8,301 nt of DNA, taken from contig DASQWC010000179.1 in NCBI GenBank assembly GCA_035640475.1, positions 1 to 8,301 on the forward strand, given 5' to 3'. The stretch comes from DASQWC01 sp035640475 (GTDB taxonomy: Bacteria > Actinomycetota > JAICYB01). Shown one piece after another: positions 6,434 to 8,301 of the stretch. The translations under genes and the position numbers were made by a program. How positions within the stretch are numbered: the first letter of the stretch is position 1; the number at the start of each line of letters is the position of its first letter. The notes below the pieces were generated by a model, which was given only the letters and a program-made list of their open reading frames with translations, had not been told where the DNA came from and did no database searches.

Positions 6434-6538
6434 GTGGAAAAGTACGAGACGCCGAAGCTCACTGAGTACGGCACCATCGAGCAGTGGACTCGGCAGAACC
6501 CGCCGATCGAGATCGAAGTTTCGCTCGTCATCGGCTAG
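6434..6538 (+). CDS. Lasso-type RiPP precursor peptide (34 residues)
   Basis: A 34-codon gene with a GTG start, a GGAGG site 6 nt upstream and a TAG stop at 6536-6538. Residues 4-19, YETPKLTEYGTIEQWT, match the lasso leader pattern YxxPxLxxxGxxxxxT at every fixed position and spacing. The Thr of that pattern normally sits second from the leader end, placing cleavage after R20 and giving the core QNPPIEIEVSLVIG (14 residues). An acidic residue suitable for ring closure is E8 of the core (E28 of the precursor; 8-membered ring). Cleavage one residue earlier would make it position 9. The core has no aromatic residue, no Gly at position 1 and a single Ser. The divergent B1 and convergent B2 genes supply context. 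Its last 11 bases overlap the 3' end of the B2 gene. Recognition of the leader is strong; the final structure of the product is not known. Confidence 0.88.
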   Translation: MEKYETPKLTEYGTIEQWTRQNPPIEIEVSLVIG

Positions 6539-6953
6539 TCGGTTCCCGCAAATTCATATCTGACGGCTCCCAGCCGTTTGCTTCGTTCAACGTCGCCAAT
6601 GCTGCGTGCTCGAACGTGGGTATCGGCTCGAGCACGAGACCGTTCAGCTCCACCCATGCGTGCGCGGTCCACGTCCGCTGCTCGCTGAAGCGACATCCGA
6701 GGATCAGCGCCGGCTGATGTCCCTGAGTTTGTAAGAGCGTCGCCAACGCAACGGCCTGCGGCAGACAAGCACCACCGACGACGCGCTGCGCTCTGCGCAC
6801 GGCCCTGAGTGCCCGCATCGGGTCGTGCCGACTGTTGTTCCGAACGCGCGGACTCAGTGCGCGCAATGTCGCCGTCGTTCCTCTCGATCGGAGGAGCAAT
6901 CGTGCGGCAGCGAGCAGTGCGAGTGCGCGCGTGAAGAGAACGGCGGATCTCAC
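6528..6953 (-). CDS. Lasso peptide biosynthesis B2 protein (transglutaminase-like leader peptidase)
   Basis: A 141-residue stand-alone B2 protease of the transglutaminase-like cysteine peptidase fold, expected to remove the leader from the precursor presented by the PqqD-like protein. The core is RVVGGACLPQAVALATLLQTQGHQPALILGCRF (57-89) with nucleophile C63, then TAHAWVELNG (96-105) with catalytic H98. The third, usually Asp, residue is not obvious: N104 and E109 are the nearby candidates. The N-terminal 22 residues are hydrophobic (LFTRALALLAAARLLL), usual for B2 and not a clear signal peptide. The start is GTG at 6953, with an in-frame stop at 6978-6980 upstream. There is no SD. TACCCT (6960-6965 on this strand) ends 6 nt before the GTG, suggesting leaderless translation. 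The 3' end overlaps the precursor gene tail to tail. Confidence 0.88.
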   Translation of the reverse strand: MRSAVLFTRALALLAAARLLLRSRGTTATLRALSPRVRNNSRHDPMRALRAVRRAQRVVGGACLPQAVALATLLQTQGHQPALILGCRFSEQRTWTAHAWVELNGLVLEPIPTFEHAALATLNEANGWEPSDMNLREPTSR

Positions 6954-7009
6954 GCGGTCAGGGTACCGAGTGCGCGGCTAGGACTTCGCGCCGAGGACCG
7001 CCGCCTCAC

Positions 7010-7040
7010 GGAAACGTGTCGCCTTCGCGACGCCGTTTCC
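7010..7040 (-). terminator. Hairpin between the oxidoreductase and B2 genes, probable terminator
   Basis: On the minus strand a 7-bp outer stem GGAAACG/CGTTTCC encloses a small 2x1 internal loop and a 5-bp inner stem GTCGC/GCGAC closed by the tetraloop GAAG. It begins 11 nt after the oxidoreductase stop (7052) and lies 57 bp before the B2 start. There is no T-run downstream, but U-less hairpin terminators are common in actinobacteria. It would isolate the RiPP genes from the upstream transcription unit. Confidence 0.6.
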
Positions 7041-7051
7041 TCGTTCAGAGG

Positions 7052-8170
7052 TCAAACTGACGCCGCGTCGCGGAATTTCGTTGACCGGTGCACCGGATCT
7101 TTGTCGTAGGTCGGCAGGACGTGCTTCCCGAAGAGCGTCACGCTCTCGATGGCTGCCTCGAGGGGCATGTCGACGGGAAGACCGAACACGATTTGGTCGG
7201 CTCCGACGTCCTCGTATTTCCTGATCTGCTCGTTGACCTCGTCGGGCGTGCCACACAAGAGGTACCCGGCCTTGATGCGCTGCTCGACCTCCTCCGGCGT
7301 CGGGTCCGGAAGCGTGTTCGGCCATTCCGGGATCCCCGGCGGCTTCGGAAACGTCGTGTGGTAACGGAAGACCAATGAGATCTGCAGACCGCTGCCCATG
7401 TCCGCCGCGATTTGCCGCGCCTTTGCTCCGTCCTCGAGGCAGATCACGGTGTTCGTGATCATGATGTTGTCGTTCACGTAGTCGCCGATCGGCTCCGCAT
7501 TTGCGACGGCCTTCTTGTACGCCTCGATCATCGGACGCATGTCCGGCGCGGCCGAGAAGTTGAAGCCGATCGCGCCGAGGCCTTTCTGTCCTGCCTTTGC
7601 AAACGTCGGCGGATTGCCGCATGCCTGCCAAATCGGCGGGTGTGACTTCTTCCAGGGCTTCGGCAGGACGTTGCGCTTCGGCGCGTCGAAGAACTTGCCG
7701 TGAAACTCGTACCACTCGTCTTTGAACATCTTGGGGAGCTCGTTGAGCACCTCCTCGAAGGGTTCCTTCGTGGCATCGGTCGACTCGATGCCGAAACCCG
7801 TTACCTCATGGTGGCCGGCCCCGCGGCCGACGCCGAGCTCGAATCGTCCGTCGGACAGGTGATCCATCATCGTCACGCGCTCGGCGAGCCGGTACGGGTG
7901 GTTCACCTGCGGATTGAGGTTCCAGATACCGGAGGCGAGGTGGATTCGCTCGGTCCGCGCCGCCGCATACGCGAGGAAGATCTCTGACGCCGACAAGTGT
8001 GAGTACTCGTCGAGGAAGTGGTGCTCGGACGCCCATGCGTACTTGAAGCCGGCCTTGTCGGCGGCCTTGACGATCTCGAGGTCGCCGATGAGCGCCTTGT
8101 GCTCGAAGTCGGGATCGGCCGCGACGCGCCGCCGCGGCACGTGACCCTGGACGAAGACGCCGAACTCCAT
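7052..8170 (-). CDS. LLM-class flavin/F420-dependent oxidoreductase (luciferase-like)
   Basis: A 372-residue luciferase-like monooxygenase/reductase with a TIM-barrel fold. The start MEFGVFVQGHVPRR is typical of the family. WASEHHFLDEYSHLS, HLASGIWNLNPQVNHPYRLAERVTMMDHLSDGRFELGVGRGAGHHE and the late LLCGTPDEV are family signatures. The cofactor could be FMN or F420 and the substrate is unknown. The frame extends to a TTG at 8209, but ATG 8170 matches the family N-terminus and sits 9 nt downstream of a TACGCT -10 box with a TTGACG -35, implying a leaderless mRNA. It precedes the B2 gene on the same strand but is separated by a 98-nt gap with a hairpin. I see no evidence that it belongs to the RiPP pathway. 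Confidence 0.92.
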   Translation of the reverse strand: MEFGVFVQGHVPRRRVAADPDFEHKALIGDLEIVKAADKAGFKYAWASEHHFLDEYSHLSASEIFLAYAAARTERIHLASGIWNLNPQVNHPYRLAERVTMMDHLSDGRFELGVGRGAGHHEVTGFGIESTDATKEPFEEVLNELPKMFKDEWYEFHGKFFDAPKRNVLPKPWKKSHPPIWQACGNPPTFAKAGQKGLGAIGFNFSAAPDMRPMIEAYKKAVANAEPIGDYVNDNIMITNTVICLEDGAKARQIAADMGSGLQISLVFRYHTTFPKPPGIPEWPNTLPDPTPEEVEQRIKAGYLLCGTPDEVNEQIRKYEDVGADQIVFGLPVDMPLEAAIESVTLFGKHVLPTYDKDPVHRSTKFRDAASV

Positions 8171-8179
8171 CAGGGGGTC

Positions 8180-8209
8180 AGCGTAGAGGGGTACCTGGCG
8201 GTACGTCAA
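8180..8209 (-). promoter_or_regulatory. Promoter of the LLM oxidoreductase
   Basis: Minus-strand TTGACG (8209-8204) and TACGCT (8185-8180) are separated by 18 bp, and the -10 ends 9 nt before the ATG at 8170. This is the best promoter match in the window. There is no SD between it and the start codon, so the transcript is probably leaderless. Confidence 0.6.
8191..8204. promoter_or_regulatory. Inverted repeat operator within the LLM promoter spacer
   Basis: GTACC-TGGC-GGTAC has 5-bp perfect arms and lies between the -35 and -10 boxes, overlapping the last base of the -35. A bound repressor would exclude RNA polymerase. The arms are short, so chance is not excluded. Confidence 0.4.
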
Positions 8210-8211
8210 CC

Positions 8212-8223
8212 AAACGCGCGTTT
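8212..8223. repeat. 12-bp perfect palindrome AAACGCGCGTTT
   Basis: A perfect 12-bp palindrome lies between the -35 of the oxidoreductase promoter and the stop codon of the RNA methyltransferase gene. It could be a second regulator site for the oxidoreductase. No loop is available, so it would not act as an RNA hairpin terminator. Confidence 0.4.
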
Positions 8224-8224
8224 C

Positions 8225-8301
8225 CTAGAGCGAACGCTGGCGCACGGCCTCGAACAGGAGGATGGCGGCCGACGTCGCGGCGTTCAGGCTGTCGACGAGG
8301 C
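8225..8301 (-). CDS. SpoU/TrmH-family RNA 2'-O-methyltransferase, C-terminus only
   Basis: The last 24 codons of a minus-strand gene, reading LVDSLNAATSAAILLFEAVR and ending QRSL before the TAG at 8227-8225. The V(D)SLNxxxSAAILLFE pattern is the conserved final motif of the SPOUT-fold RNA methyltransferases, where the SLN region forms part of the trefoil-knot S-adenosylmethionine site. The rest lies beyond the right edge, so it cannot be assigned to rRNA or tRNA modification. The oxidoreductase start lies about 54 bp downstream on the same strand, with its own promoter in between. Confidence 0.85.
   Translation of the reverse strand, partial: LVDSLNAATSAAILLFEAVRQRSL

Noticed and set aside
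6950..7009. 19-codon minus-strand ORF (GTG) whose TGA overlaps the B2 GTG as GTGA
   Set aside because: It has no SD, an Arg/Ser-rich translation and no leader motif. Length and composition are consistent with chance, so it was not taken as a second precursor.
6978..7715. 245-residue frame inside the LLM oxidoreductase
   Set aside because: It is an out-of-frame shadow of a well-supported gene, with no domain recognised.

Overview
The window reads as chromosomal DNA of a high-GC actinobacterium-like organism. I infer this from dense third-position GC, GTG starts, ATGA and CTAG gene overlaps, an F420/FMN luciferase-like oxidoreductase, CoA-ester catabolic genes, and TAnnnT -10 boxes lying 7-10 nt before start codons, which suggests leaderless transcription. 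No rRNA, tRNA, IS element or CRISPR array was seen. No stretch above about 100 bases lacks a gene.

Left block (66-4010), CoA-ester catabolism. A three-gene minus-strand operon runs DUF35 OB-fold/zinc-ribbon protein (2823-2404), thiolase-fold lipid-transfer/aldolase-like protein (2407-1217), catalytic acetyl-CoA acyltransferase (1214-66). Its genes overlap by 4 nt or lie 2 nt apart. An acyl-CoA dehydrogenase (2871-4010) is transcribed divergently. The 47-bp divergent gap holds a 6-3-6 palindrome centred between the two starts, the likely operator. The set fits beta-oxidation of a fatty, steroid-like or branched acyl-CoA, with a retro-aldol/thiolytic step.

Central block (4050-6953), a compact lasso-peptide-like RiPP locus. 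It encodes a nucleotidyltransferase-fold protein (+), an HPr-kinase-like protein (-), a PqqD-like leader-binding protein (B1/RRE, -), a 34-residue precursor peptide (+) and a B2 transglutaminase-like leader peptidase (-). The precursor matches the lasso leader pattern YxxPxLxxxGxxxxxT exactly, giving a predicted 14-residue core QNPPIEIEVSLVIG. The locus is flanked directly by unrelated metabolic genes and contains neither the ATP-dependent asparagine-synthetase-like lasso cyclase nor an exporter. Either these are encoded elsewhere, or the system makes a non-cyclised or differently cyclised, possibly phosphorylated or glycosylated, peptide. This is the most interesting part of the window.

Right block (7010-8301). 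A strong hairpin (7010-7040) separates the RiPP locus from an LLM-class flavin/F420 oxidoreductase (8170-7052), which has a recognisable promoter carrying an inverted repeat between its -35 and -10 boxes. The C-terminus of a SpoU/TrmH-family RNA methyltransferase is cut by the right edge. At the left edge, positions 1-69 hold the last 22 codons of an unidentified plus-strand gene.
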